DNA of 64,000 nucleotides from Achromobacter aegrifaciens (GCF_902859735.1 NZ_CADIJY010000014.1:1-64000), one strand, 5' to 3'. Numbered from the stretch's first letter, positions 15,196 to 24,576 are shown. The notes: generated by a model from the sequence alone, not told the origin. Made by a program: numbers and translations.

Positions 15196-17483
15196 CGCAC
15201 ACCGCTCAACTTTCCCGGCGCGGCTTTCTGCAGGGCGCCTTGGGCGCGCTCACCCTGACGGTCACGGCCAGGGGTTTGATCACGGCAGCCTGGGCCGCCG
15301 AGTCCCCCGCCCAGAAGTACGGCGCTGACAGCATGCCCGGCGGCACCGTCGACGACCCGCTGGTTTTCGTCAGCATCGCCGCGGACGGCACCGTCACCAT
15401 CGTCGCGCACCGCGCCGAAATGGGCACGGGCGTGCGCACCAGCCTGCCCATGGTGGTGGCCGACGAGATGGAAGCGCGCTGGGACCGCGTCAAGGTCATA
15501 CAGGCGCAGGCCGATGAAGCGCGCTATGGCAACCAGAACGTGGATGGCTCGCGCAGCGTGCGGCACTTCCTGATGCCCATGCGACGCGTCGGTGCGGCCG
15601 CCCGCCAGATGCTCGAAGCAGCGGCGGCAGCGCGCTGGTCGGTTCCTGTGGCCGAGGTCAAAGCGGTGCAACACGAGGTGCTGCACCAGCCCTCCGGGCG
15701 CCGGTTGACTTATGGCGAGTTGGCGGCGGACGCGGCCAAACAGCCGGTTCCCGCGGGCGATGCCCTCAAGCTCAAGGATCGGGCCGAGTTCCGCTATATC
15801 GGGAAGGAGCACGTGCGCCTGGTGGACCTGGAGGCCATCGGCAAGGGCCAGGCCAGCTACGGCATGGATATGCGCCTGCCAGGCATGGTTTATGCCGTCG
15901 TCGCACGTCCTCCTGTCGTCGGCGGCAAGCTGCGCCGTCTCGACAGCGCCAAGGCGCTGGCCGTGCCCGGCGTGCTGAAGGTCGTGGAGATTCCGCCAAT
16001 GCAAGGGGCGCCCGCATTCCAGCCCCTGGGCGGCGTCGCAATCGTCGCGCGCAACACCTGGGCGGCCCGCCAAGGCCGCGACGCGCTGCAAATCGAATGG
16101 GACGACGGCCCCAACGGCAGCTACGACTCAAGCGCCTACCGCCAGACGCTGGAATCGGCAGCGCGCAAGCCCGGCAAGACCATGCGCAGCCAGGGCGATG
16201 CCGCGCAAGCGTGGGCCAAGGCGCCCGAAGCCGAGCGCGTCGCCGCGGAGTACTACGTTCCCCATCTGGCCCATGCCTCCATGGAACCGCCAGCGGCCAC
16301 CGTCCGGATCAAGGATGGCCGCGCCGAGGTTTGGACGTCGATCCAGAACCCCATCGCCGCGCGCGATGCCGTCGCCGCCCGGCTGAAACTGGAGCCCGCC
16401 GACGTCACGGTCAATGTCTTGCTGCTGGGCGGCGGGTTCGGCCGCAAGTCCAAGCCCGATTTCGTGGACGAGGCAGCCATCGTCGCCCGCGCCATGCCCG
16501 AAGGCACGCCAGTCAAGCTGGTGTGGACTCGCGAGGACGACATTCATCATGACTATCTGCATACCGTGTCGGTCGAACGCCTGGAGGCCGTTCTGGACAA
16601 GAACGGCCAGGTCCAGTCCTGGCTGCACCGCAGTGCCGCCCCCACCATCGCCTCCCTCTTTTCGGAAGGCGCCAAGGGCCAGCAGCTCTTCGAATCGGCC
16701 ATGTCGGCCATCAACATGCCGTACCGCATTCCCAACGTCCGGGTGGAAACGGCCGAAGTGGAGGCCCATGCCCGTATTGGCTGGTTCCGCTCGGTAGCCA
16801 ACATTCCGCACGCTTACGCTGCCCAGTGCTTCATCGCCGAATTGGCCCACCGCGCGGGCAAGGACCCCAAGGATTTCGCGCTCGACCTCATCGGCCCGGC
16901 GCGCAGGATCGACCCGGGCACAATGGCCGACACCTGGAACTACTCAGAATCCCCCGACCTCTATCCCTACGACACGGGCCGCCTGCGCGGCGTGATCGAA
17001 GCGGCCTGCAAAGGCGCGGAATGGGGCAGAACACTGCCCCAGGGCCACGGGCTCGGGCTGGCATTCTGCTACAGCTTCATGAGCTACACCGCCACCGTGG
17101 TCGAGGTGGCCGTGGATGCAAAGGGCGAGGTGCGCGTGGTGGCCGTGGACATGGCGATGGACTGCGGTCCGCAAATCAACCCCGAACGCATCCGCGCGCA
17201 GATGGAAGGCGGCGCCATCATGGGCCTGGGCCTTGCCCTTGCCAGCGAGATCACGTTCGAACGCGGCCGCGTGAAGCAGAGCAACTTCCACGACTATGAA
17301 GTGCTGCGCCACAATGCCTCGCCGCGCGTGATCCGCACGCATCTGGTCAACGACGATCACACCCTGCCTCCTGGCGGCGTGGGCGAGCCCCCGGTGCCGC
17401 CCGTGGCGCCCGCGCTGTGCAATGCCATCTTTGCCGCCACCGGCAAGCGGATCCGCAGCCTGCCGGTGCGCAGGGTAGCCTAG
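15192..17483 (+). CDS. iorB: Molybdopterin-binding hydroxylase large subunit (IorB-like), Tat-exported
   Basis: A 763-residue large subunit of the xanthine dehydrogenase family, IorB type. It opens with a twin-arginine signal ([23 protein letters not shown] at residues 9-10), so the folded enzyme is probably sent to the periplasm. Cofactor regions are seen at [35 protein letters not shown] and near the C-terminus ([15 protein letters not shown], with the catalytic-type Glu). The IorB type has no FAD subunit and usually passes electrons to a cytochrome; none is coded nearby. The start overlaps the iorA stop. The longer open frame upstream is not coding. Confidence 0.92.
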   Translation: MTHTAQLSRRGFLQGALGALTLTVTARGLITAAWAAESPAQKYGADSMPGGTVDDPLVFVSIAADGTVTIVAHRAEMGTGVRTSLPMVVADEMEARWDRVKVIQAQADEARYGNQNVDGSRSVRHFLMPMRRVGAAARQMLEAAAAARWSVPVAEVKAVQHEVLHQPSGRRLTYGELAADAAKQPVPAGDALKLKDRAEFRYIGKEHVRLVDLEAIGKGQASYGMDMRLPGMVYAVVARPPVVGGKLRRLDSAKALAVPGVLKVVEIPPMQGAPAFQPLGGVAIVARNTWAARQGRDALQIEWDDGPNGSYDSSAYRQTLESAARKPGKTMRSQGDAAQAWAKAPEAERVAAEYYVPHLAHASMEPPAATVRIKDGRAEVWTSIQNPIAARDAVAARLKLEPADVTVNVLLLGGGFGRKSKPDFVDEAAIVARAMPEGTPVKLVWTREDDIHHDYLHTVSVERLEAVLDKNGQVQSWLHRSAAPTIASLFSEGAKGQQLFESAMSAINMPYRIPNVRVETAEVEAHARIGWFRSVANIPHAYAAQCFIAELAHRAGKDPKDFALDLIGPARRIDPGTMADTWNYSESPDLYPYDTGRLRGVIEAACKGAEWGRTLPQGHGLGLAFCYSFMSYTATVVEVAVDAKGEVRVVAVDMAMDCGPQINPERIRAQMEGGAIMGLGLALASEITFERGRVKQSNFHDYEVLRHNASPRVIRTHLVNDDHTLPPGGVGEPPVPPVAPALCNAIFAATGKRIRSLPVRRVA

Positions 17484-17485
17484 GC

Positions 17486-18526
17486 ATGGAGACGGTCGAC
17501 GTCCGCGTGTTGCGCGAAGCCCGCGCCTGGCTGGCGGACGGGCACAGGCTGCTGCTGGCCACGGTGGTCAAGACCTGGGGCTCCTCCCCGCGCCCCGTCG
17601 GCTCCATGATGGCGCTGCGCGAAGACGGGCGCTGCGTCGGGTCTGTTTCGGGCGGGTGCATCGAAGACGACCTGATTCATCGATACACCCGCGCCCATGG
17701 CACAGGCGCCATCGCGCAAGGCGCGCCTGAACTGGTGCGCTACGGGATCGAAGCCGACGAAGCGCGCCGGTTCGGACTGCCTTGCGGCGGCACGCTGGAG
17801 CTGCTGCTGGAGTTCCAGCCGGACTACGAAACGCTGGACGCCCTGGTCCGGCGGCTCGAGTCCGGCCAGTTGGTCCAGCGCACCGTTGACGTAGCCACCG
17901 GAGCGGTGACATTGGCGCCGGCCTCGACGCCCGCCACAGTGCAATTCGACGGCGCGACGCTTTGTTCCACGCTGGGACCGCAGTACCGGATGCTGCTCAT
18001 CGGCGCAGGCGCATTGGCGGAATACCTGGCCACCATGGCCTTGTTCAACGACTTTGCGGTGACCGTCTGCGATCCGCGCGGAGAACAAGTGGGCAGCTGG
18101 TCCGTGCCCGGCGTGCGCATCACGCGGGAAATGCCCGATGACGCCGTCCTGGCCCTCGCCCCCGACACGCGCACCTGCATCGTCGCCTTGAGCCACGATC
18201 CCAAGCTGGACGATCTCGCGCTCCTGGAAGCGCTGCACAGCCCGGCGTTTTACGTGGGCGCCATCGGTTCACGCCGCAATACGGGCATCCGCAGGCAACG
18301 CTTCATGGAGCATTTCGGCGAAACCGCCGCATCCCTGGAACGGCTGCATGCGCCAGTCGGCATCAATATCGGCAGCAGGACGCCCGCGGAAATCGCGGTG
18401 AGCATCATGGCGGAGATACTTGCCGTGAAGAACGGGGTTGTATTGCCTGCCATCGTCGATGGTTCTTGCCGGGGGCTACCTGCAGCACACTGTCCCGTGG
18501 CGATGACCCAACCCCTGACGCCATGA
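17486..18526 (+). CDS. XdhC-family molybdenum cofactor insertion protein
   Basis: A 346-residue XdhC/CoxF protein. The N-terminal domain has TVVKTWGSSPRPVGSMM and GSVSGGCIEDDL (the conserved SGGCxE). The C-terminal Rossmann domain has LLIGAGALAEYLATMA, VALSHDPKLDD and FYVGAIGSRRN. Members bind the molybdenum cofactor, promote its sulfuration and load it into xanthine-oxidase-type enzymes. It begins two bases after the iorB stop, so it belongs to the iorAB operon and is probably its dedicated maturase. Confidence 0.92.
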   Translation: METVDVRVLREARAWLADGHRLLLATVVKTWGSSPRPVGSMMALREDGRCVGSVSGGCIEDDLIHRYTRAHGTGAIAQGAPELVRYGIEADEARRFGLPCGGTLELLLEFQPDYETLDALVRRLESGQLVQRTVDVATGAVTLAPASTPATVQFDGATLCSTLGPQYRMLLIGAGALAEYLATMALFNDFAVTVCDPRGEQVGSWSVPGVRITREMPDDAVLALAPDTRTCIVALSHDPKLDDLALLEALHSPAFYVGAIGSRRNTGIRRQRFMEHFGETAASLERLHAPVGINIGSRTPAEIAVSIMAEILAVKNGVVLPAIVDGSCRGLPAAHCPVAMTQPLTP

Positions 18527-18587
18527 GCATCGCGCCGTGGGTAGTGAAAGGGTAAATAAAAAGCCCCGTGCAAGACATGGCTCGGAG

Positions 18588-18618
18588 CACTCAGGTGTGT
18601 GCCATACACATCTGAGTG
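18588..18618 (+). promoter_or_regulatory. Palindromic operator of hicAB
   Basis: A 31-bp inverted repeat: outer arms CACTCAG (18588-18594) and CTGAGTG (18612-18618), inner arms TGTGT (18596-18600) and ACACA (18606-18610), one mismatch between, and a 5-base centre. It ends two bases before the -10 box of hicA, as expected for HicB autorepression. Confidence 0.75.
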
Positions 18619-18620
18619 TG

Positions 18621-18626
18621 TATAAT
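18621..18626 (+). promoter_or_regulatory. -10 box of hicA
   Basis: A consensus TATAAT directly after the operator palindrome. Its distance to the hicA ATG (18633) is only six bases, so transcription should begin at or next to the start codon. No good -35 box is seen; the matching position falls inside the palindrome. Confidence 0.65.
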
Positions 18627-18632
18627 ACACAC

Positions 18633-18815
18633 ATGGACAGCAAGGAACTGATCAAACAGCTAGAGCGGTCCGGGTGGAAACTGCGAGGAGTTAAGGGCTC
18701 CCACCATGTTTTCATCCACCCAGACCGCCCCGGACATATCAGCGTCCCTCACCCTAAAAAGGACTTCGGCATCGGACTACTAAACAGCATCCTCAAAGCA
18801 GCTGGTTTGAAGTGA
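18633..18815 (+). CDS. hicA: HicA family mRNA interferase toxin
   Basis: A 60-residue toxin with the double-stranded RNA-binding-like HicA fold: SKELIKQLERSGWKLRGVKGSHH, then a beta strand and HPKKDFGIGLLNSILKAAGL. The catalytic His is H24 in the GSHH motif. HicA cleaves mRNA until HicB neutralises it. The start gives the normal family N-terminus, yet there is no ribosome site and the -10 box is six bases upstream, which points to a leaderless mRNA. GC content is visibly lower than in the flanking genes. Confidence 0.92.
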   Translation: MDSKELIKQLERSGWKLRGVKGSHHVFIHPDRPGHISVPHPKKDFGIGLLNSILKAAGLK

Positions 18816-18876
18816 GGCACAGCCCCCGGAGCAATCCGAAGTCTGCTAGACCATGCCACACATGGAGCACACTAAA

Positions 18877-19269
18877 GTGAAATATCCCATTGCCATTGAA
18901 CCCGGCAGCGACACTCACGCGTGGGGCGTCGTGGTCCCTGATCTGCCCGGCTGCTTCTCGGCAGCGGACGAAGGGATTGACCAAGCCATCGAGAACGCCA
19001 AGGAAGCCATTGAATTGTGGATTGAAACGGCCATCGATTCCGGCGATCCCATTCCTCCGGCAACCAGTATTGCCAATCATCAGGCCAATCCGGAATTTGC
19101 AAACTGGATTTGGGCGATTGCTGATGTAGATCCTGCGGTCCTGGATGAAACTGTTGAGCGCGTGAACATCACCATTCCGCGCCGCATTCTCAAACGCTTG
19201 GATGACCGCGCTCGCGCCGCGGGTGAAAGCCGCAGCAGCTATATCGCGCATCTCGCCATGACAGCCTGA
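18877..19269 (+). CDS. hicB: HicB family antitoxin
   Basis: About 130 residues. The N-terminal HicB domain (KYPIAIEPGSDTHAWGVVVPDLPGCFSAAD) binds and blocks HicA. The C-terminus (VNITIPRRILKRLDDRARAAGESRSSYIAHLA) is a ribbon-helix-helix DNA-binding domain that should bind the palindrome at 18588-18618. GTG 18877 is chosen because GGAG lies nine bases before it and the product then begins with the usual KYP sequence. ATG 18862 and ATG 18853 are alternatives without a ribosome site. It is followed by a terminator hairpin. Confidence 0.9.
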   Translation: MKYPIAIEPGSDTHAWGVVVPDLPGCFSAADEGIDQAIENAKEAIELWIETAIDSGDPIPPATSIANHQANPEFANWIWAIADVDPAVLDETVERVNITIPRRILKRLDDRARAAGESRSSYIAHLAMTA

Positions 19270-19301
19270 TGAAGCATGTAGAGTCGGATCCACTCAGCCG
19301 A

Positions 19302-19341
19302 AAGCCCCGACCGGAATATCCATGTCGGGGCTTGCTTGTTT
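19302..19341 (+). terminator. Terminator of hicAB
   Basis: Perfect 10-bp arms AAGCCCCGAC (19302-19311) and GTCGGGGCTT (19324-19333) with a 12-base loop, followed by GCTTGTTT. It lies 32 bases after the hicB stop. Confidence 0.75.
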
Positions 19342-19392
19342 CTACCCCGCCGCGGTGCGCGTCACTGTAAGCGCTTGATTCCAGGGGCAACC

Positions 19393-19469
19393 TGGCGCGG
19401 CAGGAGGGGCTCGAACCCCCGACCTCAGGCTTAGAAGGCCCGTGCTCTATCCAGCTGAGCTACTGCCGC
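19393..19469 (-). tRNA. tRNA-Arg (anticodon UCU)
   Basis: A 77-base cloverleaf on the minus strand. The acceptor stem GCGGCAG pairs with CTGCCGC, followed by discriminator G and an encoded CCA. The D-arm has TAGCTCAGCTGGATAGAGC, and the T-arm has GGGGGTTCGAGCCCC. The anticodon loop CTTCTAA gives anticodon UCU, reading AGA and AGG. Its 3' end faces the hicAB unit. Confidence 0.95.
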
Positions 19470-19564
19470 GCGGTGTGGTGATGGCCCGGAAAGGATCCGG
19501 GCGCCGCATTTTACCTTGTTGCGGGCGGCTTGGGCGGCCGGCCCGCAATACCGGGGTTTGAACC

Positions 19565-20149
19565 CTACTCTTCGCCTATATCCGCATGGGTCGACACCCA
19601 CAGCACCAGGGCGTCTTCGGGGCTCAGGCTGATCACCCGGTGGCCCATGCGGCTGTCTATATAGAAGCTTTCCCCGGTCTTCAGCCGGGCGGGTTCGTAG
19701 AACTCGGTGTAAAGCTCGACCTCGCCTTCCAGGACGTAGACGAATTCCTCGCCGCGGTGGCGGCTCCAGTCGTGGAATTCGTCGAAGGAGCGGGCCTTGA
19801 CCCGGGTGTGGAAGGGCATCATGCGCTTGTGCGACAGCGCGGTGCAGAGCAGGCGGTGGTCGTAGTACGGGGTTTCGTACTGGCGCCCTTCCCCTTGGCG
19901 GCTGAGGCTGCGGCGGCCGGTGCCCATGTGGGCGTCGGACGCGGTGAAGAGTTCGGCCACGTCCAGCTCCAGGCCTGCCGCGATCTTGATCAGGTTGTCA
20001 TAGGTGGGCGACAGCAGGCTGTTTTCGATCTTGGACAACGTGGACGCGGACACGCCGGTGGCCGCGGCCGCCTGCTTCAAGGTCCACGCCCGCGCCTGGC
20101 GCAAGGCTCGCAGCCGCTGTGCCAACACGCTTTGTTTGTTGCCTTCCAT
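19565..20149 (-). CDS. XRE-family regulator with C-terminal cupin domain
   Basis: A 194-residue regulator. The helix-turn-helix is at about residues 10-65 (RLRALRQARAWTLKQAAAATGVSASTLSKIENSLLSPTYDNLIKIAAGLELDV). A cupin sensor domain covers about 110-190 (SRHRGEEFVYVLEGEVELYTEFYEPARLKTGESFYIDSRMGHRVIS). Such PuuR-like proteins control amine and amino-acid breakdown and sense a small ligand. It is the last gene of the transporter/oxidase operon on the minus strand, 12 bases after the oxidase, so it likely controls this cluster and the divergent amaB. Confidence 0.9.
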   Translation of the reverse strand: MEGNKQSVLAQRLRALRQARAWTLKQAAAATGVSASTLSKIENSLLSPTYDNLIKIAAGLELDVAELFTASDAHMGTGRRSLSRQGEGRQYETPYYDHRLLCTALSHKRMMPFHTRVKARSFDEFHDWSRHRGEEFVYVLEGEVELYTEFYEPARLKTGESFYIDSRMGHRVISLSPEDALVLWVSTHADIGEE

Positions 20150-20161
20150 CTATGCACCCTG

Positions 20162-21466
20162 TCATGCCCGCGACCGCCGCTCCCGCCACCAGTCGCGCGC
20201 CTGGTAAGACCAATAAGTAAGTTGCACCGCTGCCGTGCCCAGACCGCCGCCGTTCCAGGCCAGCCCGAACGGCGCGTACAGCTTGTAGCGCTGGGTGTCG
20301 CCCGCGATCCCTTCGGCGACGACCCGGCCGCCGATCGACGCGGTGTTCATGCCGTGTCCGCCGAACGCCGTGCAGTACCAGACGTCCGGCGTCAGCTGGC
20401 CGATCTGCGGCATCAGATGCCGCGCGTAGGCCATGCGTCCCGACCACGCCGTCTCCACGCGCAACCCCTGCAATTGGGGGTAGACGGAAAGGAGCTCGCG
20501 GCGCAGCGACTCCGCCAGATCGGGCGGGTCGTCGACACGGGTGGTGATTCTACTGCCCCAGCCGATGCGCCCGCCATCAAGCACGCGGTAATAGTTGCCG
20601 GCGCGCCGGTCGTCGCCGATGGCGGCGGTGGTGCGTATGGCTTCCAGCACCCGGTCGCCCAGCGGCTCGGTCAGCATGATGTAGGTGGCGATGGGCAGTA
20701 TCGCGCGGCGCAGCGCGGGCACCACGTCCTCGGTGTAGCCGCCGGTGGCCAGCACCACGGTGCGGGCATCGATCTCGCCTCGCTCTGTTTTCAGGCGCTT
20801 TACGGCTCCGTCCAGCGACGCCTGCACGACAGGCGAGTCCTCGTGGATGCGTACGCCCAGGCGCGCGCATTCCCGGGCCAGCGCGCGGGCGTAGTTCAGC
20901 GGGTGGAAGTGGAAGGACGTGGGGTCCTCGACGCCCTGGAAGTAGACGTCGGACAGCAGCCGTTCGCGGACCTGGCTGCGGCTCAAGAGGCGCACGTCGC
21001 GGCCGAAGTCGCGTTGCTGGCTGTCGCACCACTGCCGCAGGGCGTCGGTCGCCTCGTAGCGCACCACGCGCAGCCGGCCGTCAACCTTGCGGGCGTCGGT
21101 GATGTCCAGGTCGCGGATGTTGTTGCGGATGATCTCCACGCCTTCCATCGACAGGCGGTAGAGCTTGCGGTAGTGGTCTTCGTCGACGTGCTTTCTGATG
21201 GCGTCGGCGCCGGCCGAGTATGCCGGCGAGACGGAACCGCCGTTACGCCCGGATGCGCCCCAGGCGATGCGCCGCCCTTCCAGCAAAGTGACGTCGCGGC
21301 CGCGCCGGGCCAGTTCCAGCGCGGCGGACAAGCCCGCCATCCCTGCCCCGACCACGCAGACGTCGGTGCTGGCCGCGCCGGACAGCGGCGCATAACGGGT
21401 GTCGCCGTCGGCCAGCGTGCGCTTGTAATAGGTGTCGATGTACTCGGAAGCCATGGTGGTCGGCAT
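20162..21466 (-). CDS. FAD-dependent amine oxidase (DAO family), probable L-pipecolate oxidase
   Basis: A 434-residue flavoprotein. The N-terminal stretch EYIDTYYKRTL is typical of PuuB/AmaA-type oxidases. It is followed by the Rossmann motif GAGMAGLSAALELARRG and the flavin-site WGASGRNGGSVSPAYS. The C-terminal GGHGMNTASIGGRVVAEGI is the family's second FAD contact. The start at 21466 overlaps the permease stop (TGATG); ATG 21454 is the alternative. DAO enzymes of this group oxidise gamma-glutamylputrescine or L-pipecolate. The divergent antiquitin-type dehydrogenase oxidises the product expected from pipecolate, so AmaA function is favoured; this is inference from context. Confidence 0.88.
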   Translation of the reverse strand: MPTTMASEYIDTYYKRTLADGDTRYAPLSGAASTDVCVVGAGMAGLSAALELARRGRDVTLLEGRRIAWGASGRNGGSVSPAYSAGADAIRKHVDEDHYRKLYRLSMEGVEIIRNNIRDLDITDARKVDGRLRVVRYEATDALRQWCDSQQRDFGRDVRLLSRSQVRERLLSDVYFQGVEDPTSFHFHPLNYARALARECARLGVRIHEDSPVVQASLDGAVKRLKTERGEIDARTVVLATGGYTEDVVPALRRAILPIATYIMLTEPLGDRVLEAIRTTAAIGDDRRAGNYYRVLDGGRIGWGSRITTRVDDPPDLAESLRRELLSVYPQLQGLRVETAWSGRMAYARHLMPQIGQLTPDVWYCTAFGGHGMNTASIGGRVVAEGIAGDTQRYKLYAPFGLAWNGGGLGTAAVQLTYWSYQARDWWRERRSRA

Positions 21467-22155
21467 CAGTTCAGGCCCGCGCCCTGCAAGCCGCCCGTCA
21501 GGCGCTTTTCCAGCCAGTTGGCCAGTCGCAGCAGCGGGTAGCAGTAAATGAAGTAGATGGCGGCGATCATGCCGTAGATGAACAGCGACTTGGCCGGGAA
21601 GGTGATGATGAAGACCTCGCCCTGCCGCGTCAGCTCGGTGATGCCCACCACCGACAGAATGGCCGTGCTTTTGATCAGCATGACGTAGACGCCGCTCATG
21701 GGCTGCACGATCAGGCGCATGGCCTGCGGCAGGATGACCAGGCGCAGGATCTGGAACGGCCGCAGGCCCAACGTCATCGCGCCTTCGGTCTGGCCGCGCG
21801 GCACGGCCTGGATCGCGCCCATGACGATTTCCGCGACATAGCAGGACGTGTAGACCGACAACGATACGAAGGCGGCCGTGCCGGAATCCCAATGCAGCAT
21901 CTCGATGCCCGAGCTGGGCAGCACGAAATAGAAGATGTAGAGCTGCACCAGGAACGGCGTGCCGCGCAGGATGTGGATGTACAGGCCCAGCAGCTGGTGC
22001 ACGCCGCGGATGCGGTAGCTGCGGATCACGCCGATCACGAAGCCCAGCAGGGATCCCGCGATGATGGCCACGAAGGAGATCTTCAGGGTCTCCCAGAAGC
22101 CCTTCAGCAGGAACGGCAGCACCACGCCGGCAGTGGAAATATAGGAATCCAGCAT
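21466..22155 (-). CDS. Polar amino acid ABC transporter permease
   Basis: A 229-residue HisM/GlnP-type permease with about five membrane helices. The coupling-loop motif is EIVMGAIQAVPRGQTEGAMTLGL, which docks on the ATPase. HILRGTPFLVQLYIFYFVLP is the family's N-terminal signature. It is the second of two permeases, two bases after the first, and overlaps the oxidase start. With the binding protein and ATPase it should import an amino acid, probably pipecolate or lysine by context. Confidence 0.92.
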   Translation of the reverse strand: MLDSYISTAGVVLPFLLKGFWETLKISFVAIIAGSLLGFVIGVIRSYRIRGVHQLLGLYIHILRGTPFLVQLYIFYFVLPSSGIEMLHWDSGTAAFVSLSVYTSCYVAEIVMGAIQAVPRGQTEGAMTLGLRPFQILRLVILPQAMRLIVQPMSGVYVMLIKSTAILSVVGITELTRQGEVFIITFPAKSLFIYGMIAAIYFIYCYPLLRLANWLEKRLTGGLQGAGLN

Positions 22156-22157
22156 GC

Positions 22158-22850
22158 TTACCTCGCGTTCCAGGCGGGCCCCGCCAGCCAGATGCTCACG
22201 CCGCGCGACAGCAGCAGCATGCAGGCATAGATCAGCAGATAGCCGGCCGCGATGGTCAGGAAGCTTTCGTTGGGCACGATGCGGTCGCTGTTCATCTGCA
22301 CGCCGGCCGCGACCAGTTCGAACACCGTGATCAGCGACAGCAGCGAGGTGTCCTTGATCAGCACGGCGGTCTGGCCCAGGAGCGGCGGCAGCGTATTGGC
22401 GAAAGCCTGCGGCAGCACCACGTAGCGCAGGCGCTGGTGGTAATTCATGCCGCAGGCCTTGGCGCCTTCGATCTGGCCGCGCGGCACGGATTCGATGCCC
22501 ACGCGGATGATTTCGCTCATGTAGGCCGCATGATGCAGCGTCATGGCGAGGATGCCCAGCAGCATCTCGCTCCAGCCCTTGGCGCCCGGCACCAGCATGG
22601 GCACCGCGTAATAGACCAGGTAGATCTGCACCAGCAAGGGGGTTGAACGGATGAATTGCACATACGCCGCCACCGGCCGCCAGATGGCGGCGCGGGGCGA
22701 CATATGGGCAAGCGCCAGCGGGATGCCGGCCAGCACCGACAGCACCAGGCTTGCGCCCGCCGCGATCAGGGTGTTGGCCAGGCCGGTGGCGAACTGGCCC
22801 GTGTACTGGCTGACGATGCGCCAGTTATAGAAGTCGAGCAGCCAGTCCAT
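22158..22850 (-). CDS. Polar amino acid ABC transporter permease
   Basis: A 230-residue permease of the same family as its neighbour. QFIRSTPLLVQIYLVYYAVPML lies in the N-terminal half. The coupling loop MSEIIRVGIESVPRGQIEGAKACGM precedes YHQRLRYVVLPQAFANTLPPL. The two permeases probably form a heterodimer in the inner membrane. It lies four bases after the binding-protein gene and two before the second permease. Confidence 0.92.
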   Translation of the reverse strand: MDWLLDFYNWRIVSQYTGQFATGLANTLIAAGASLVLSVLAGIPLALAHMSPRAAIWRPVAAYVQFIRSTPLLVQIYLVYYAVPMLVPGAKGWSEMLLGILAMTLHHAAYMSEIIRVGIESVPRGQIEGAKACGMNYHQRLRYVVLPQAFANTLPPLLGQTAVLIKDTSLLSLITVFELVAAGVQMNSDRIVPNESFLTIAAGYLLIYACMLLLSRGVSIWLAGPAWNAR

Positions 22851-22854
22851 GGGC

Positions 22855-23646
22855 TCAGTGGTCTTTCTTCCAGTCCGTGGAGTACCAGTACTTCACCTGT
22901 TCTGGCAGCGTGTTGTCGGCCGTCTTCAGCGTCTGCCAGTTGTCCAGCCAGAACTTCAGGCGGAAGGCGTTGGGACCGACGGCGAAGGCCAGCGGCTCGC
23001 GCACCATGATGCCGTCCAGCACGCGCAGGTTGCCGAAGTCGACCAGGAACTGGTTGGCGGTGGACAACGACATGATGCCGGCGTCCAGGCGGCCGCTGGA
23101 CAGGGCTTGCCCCACGGGTGCGCTACCGCCCGAAAACTCCTTCATGGTGGCCTTGGGCAGCATCTTCTTGCCCACTTCCGCATAGGTGCTGGCGCCCAGC
23201 ACGCCCACGGTCACGCCGTCCTTGTTGAGTTCCTCGTACGATTTGTAGGGCGAATCCTTGGGCACCACGGCCACGGTATCGGCGTAGAACATCGGCGTGG
23301 AGAACAGTACCTGGGCCGCGCGCTGCGGGGTCGGCGTCATGTCGGCGGCCACCATGTCGGCCTTGCCGGACAAGAGCGCGGGAATCAGGCCCTTCCACTC
23401 GTAGTCCTGCAGCACCAGCTTCACGCCCAGGTCGTCGGCCATGCGCTTGGCCACTTCCACGGCCAGGCCGGTGCGCTTGCCGCTCTTGTCCATGAAGCTC
23501 ATCAGCGGCCCGGAGGTCTGCACCGCGACGCGCAACTCGCCGCGCTTGAGGATGTCGGCCAGTTCGTCCGCTTGCGCGGGCAAGGCGACAGTGGCGGCCG
23601 CCAGGGCGATGCCGGCCATGCCCAGCCATTGTTTGATTTTCAGCAT
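22855..23646 (-). CDS. Periplasmic amino acid-binding protein of the ABC transporter
   Basis: A 263-residue family-3 solute-binding protein. The signal peptide is MLKIKQWLGMAGIALAAATVALPAQA. The mature start DELADILKRGELRVAVQTSGPLMSFMDKSGKRTGLAVEVAKRMADDLGV is the standard domain-1 signature. Lobes with KADMVAADMTPTPQRAAQVLFSTPMFY and GVTVGVLGASTYAEV follow. It captures the substrate in the periplasm for the two permeases. It stands 142 bases after the ATPase gene; that gap holds GC-rich, stem-prone DNA that may tune expression. Confidence 0.92.
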   Translation of the reverse strand: MLKIKQWLGMAGIALAAATVALPAQADELADILKRGELRVAVQTSGPLMSFMDKSGKRTGLAVEVAKRMADDLGVKLVLQDYEWKGLIPALLSGKADMVAADMTPTPQRAAQVLFSTPMFYADTVAVVPKDSPYKSYEELNKDGVTVGVLGASTYAEVGKKMLPKATMKEFSGGSAPVGQALSSGRLDAGIMSLSTANQFLVDFGNLRVLDGIMVREPLAFAVGPNAFRLKFWLDNWQTLKTADNTLPEQVKYWYSTDWKKDH

Positions 23647-23788
23647 TTCCTACCCCTTGTGGTGAATGGACTCACATCATTCCGGGCAAAGCACAGAGCG
23701 CCGGCAGCGCCCGGATCAGCCGGACCGGCCCTGGTTACCGCCGGGCGCCGCGCATGCGGACGACCCGTTGCTTCCTTGCTGCTAGGAA

Positions 23789-24538
23789 CTACAGAATCTT
23801 TTCCAGGAAAGCGCGGGTGCGCGCTTCCCTGGGGTGGCCGAACACCTCGTCCGGCGTGCCCATTTCCACGATGCGGCCCGCGTCCATGAAGAGCGCGCGG
23901 TCGCCCACGTCGCGGGCGAAGCCCATCTCATGGGTCACCACGGCCATGGTCATGCCGTCGCGCGCCAGCGCGCGCATCAGTTCAAGAATGCCGCCCACGG
24001 TTTCGGGGTCGAGCGCCGACGTGGCCTCGTCGAACAACATCAGCTTGGGGTCCATGGCCAGCGCCCGCGCGATCGCCACGCGCTGCTGCTGGCCGCCGGA
24101 GAGCTGGCTGGGATAGCGCGCACCGTAGTCGCCCATGCCCACGCGGCCCAGCAGTTCGCGCGCGTAGCGCTCGGCGTCGGCGCGGGCGCGCCCGCGCACC
24201 ACGCGTTGGGGTAGCGCGACGTTGTCCAGCGCAGTACGGTGTTGGAACAGGTTGAAGTGCTGGAACACCATGCCGACTTCGGTGCGCCAGCGGTTGACGT
24301 CGGTGGCCGGGTCGGTGAGCGACACGCCGTCCACGCGGATGGCGCCGCTGTCGATGCTCTCCAGTCCGTTGAGCGTGCGCAGCAAGGTGCTCTTGCCGGA
24401 TCCGGAGGGGCCGACCACCACCATGACCTCGCCGCGGCCGAGCTGGCAGTCGATGCCGTCCAACGCCAGATGCGGGGCCTGCCCGTCGCGTTGATAGGTC
24501 TTGCTGACTGCCTGGACTACCAGCAGAGGTTCCGCCAC
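23789..24538 (-). CDS. ABC transporter ATP-binding protein (GlnQ-like)
   Basis: A 249-residue ATPase: Walker [10 protein letters not shown] (residues 43-51), signature [15 protein letters not shown], Walker [13 protein letters not shown], and a switch His in [15 protein letters not shown]. It powers the amino-acid importer coded by the next three genes. It is the first gene of the minus-strand operon and faces amaB; the 149 bases between them hold both promoters. Confidence 0.93.
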   Translation of the reverse strand: MAEPLLVVQAVSKTYQRDGQAPHLALDGIDCQLGRGEVMVVVGPSGSGKSTLLRTLNGLESIDSGAIRVDGVSLTDPATDVNRWRTEVGMVFQHFNLFQHRTALDNVALPQRVVRGRARADAERYARELLGRVGMGDYGARYPSQLSGGQQQRVAIARALAMDPKLMLFDEATSALDPETVGGILELMRALARDGMTMAVVTHEMGFARDVGDRALFMDAGRIVEMGTPDEVFGHPREARTRAFLEKIL

Positions 24539-24576
24539 GGATCCACCTTCGTATGAGTGCTGCCCTGGTTAAAAAG

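Noticed and set aside
18560-19309. The 9-bp direct repeat AAAGCCCCG flanking hicAB (18560-18568 and 19301-19309) as insertion target duplication
   Set aside because: The right copy is one arm of the terminator hairpin, and a 9-bp GC-rich match over this distance can be chance.
23647-23788. A possible attenuator between the ATPase and binding-protein genes
   Set aside because: The gap is GC-rich with several partial stems, but no convincing terminator or known riboswitch pattern is visible.
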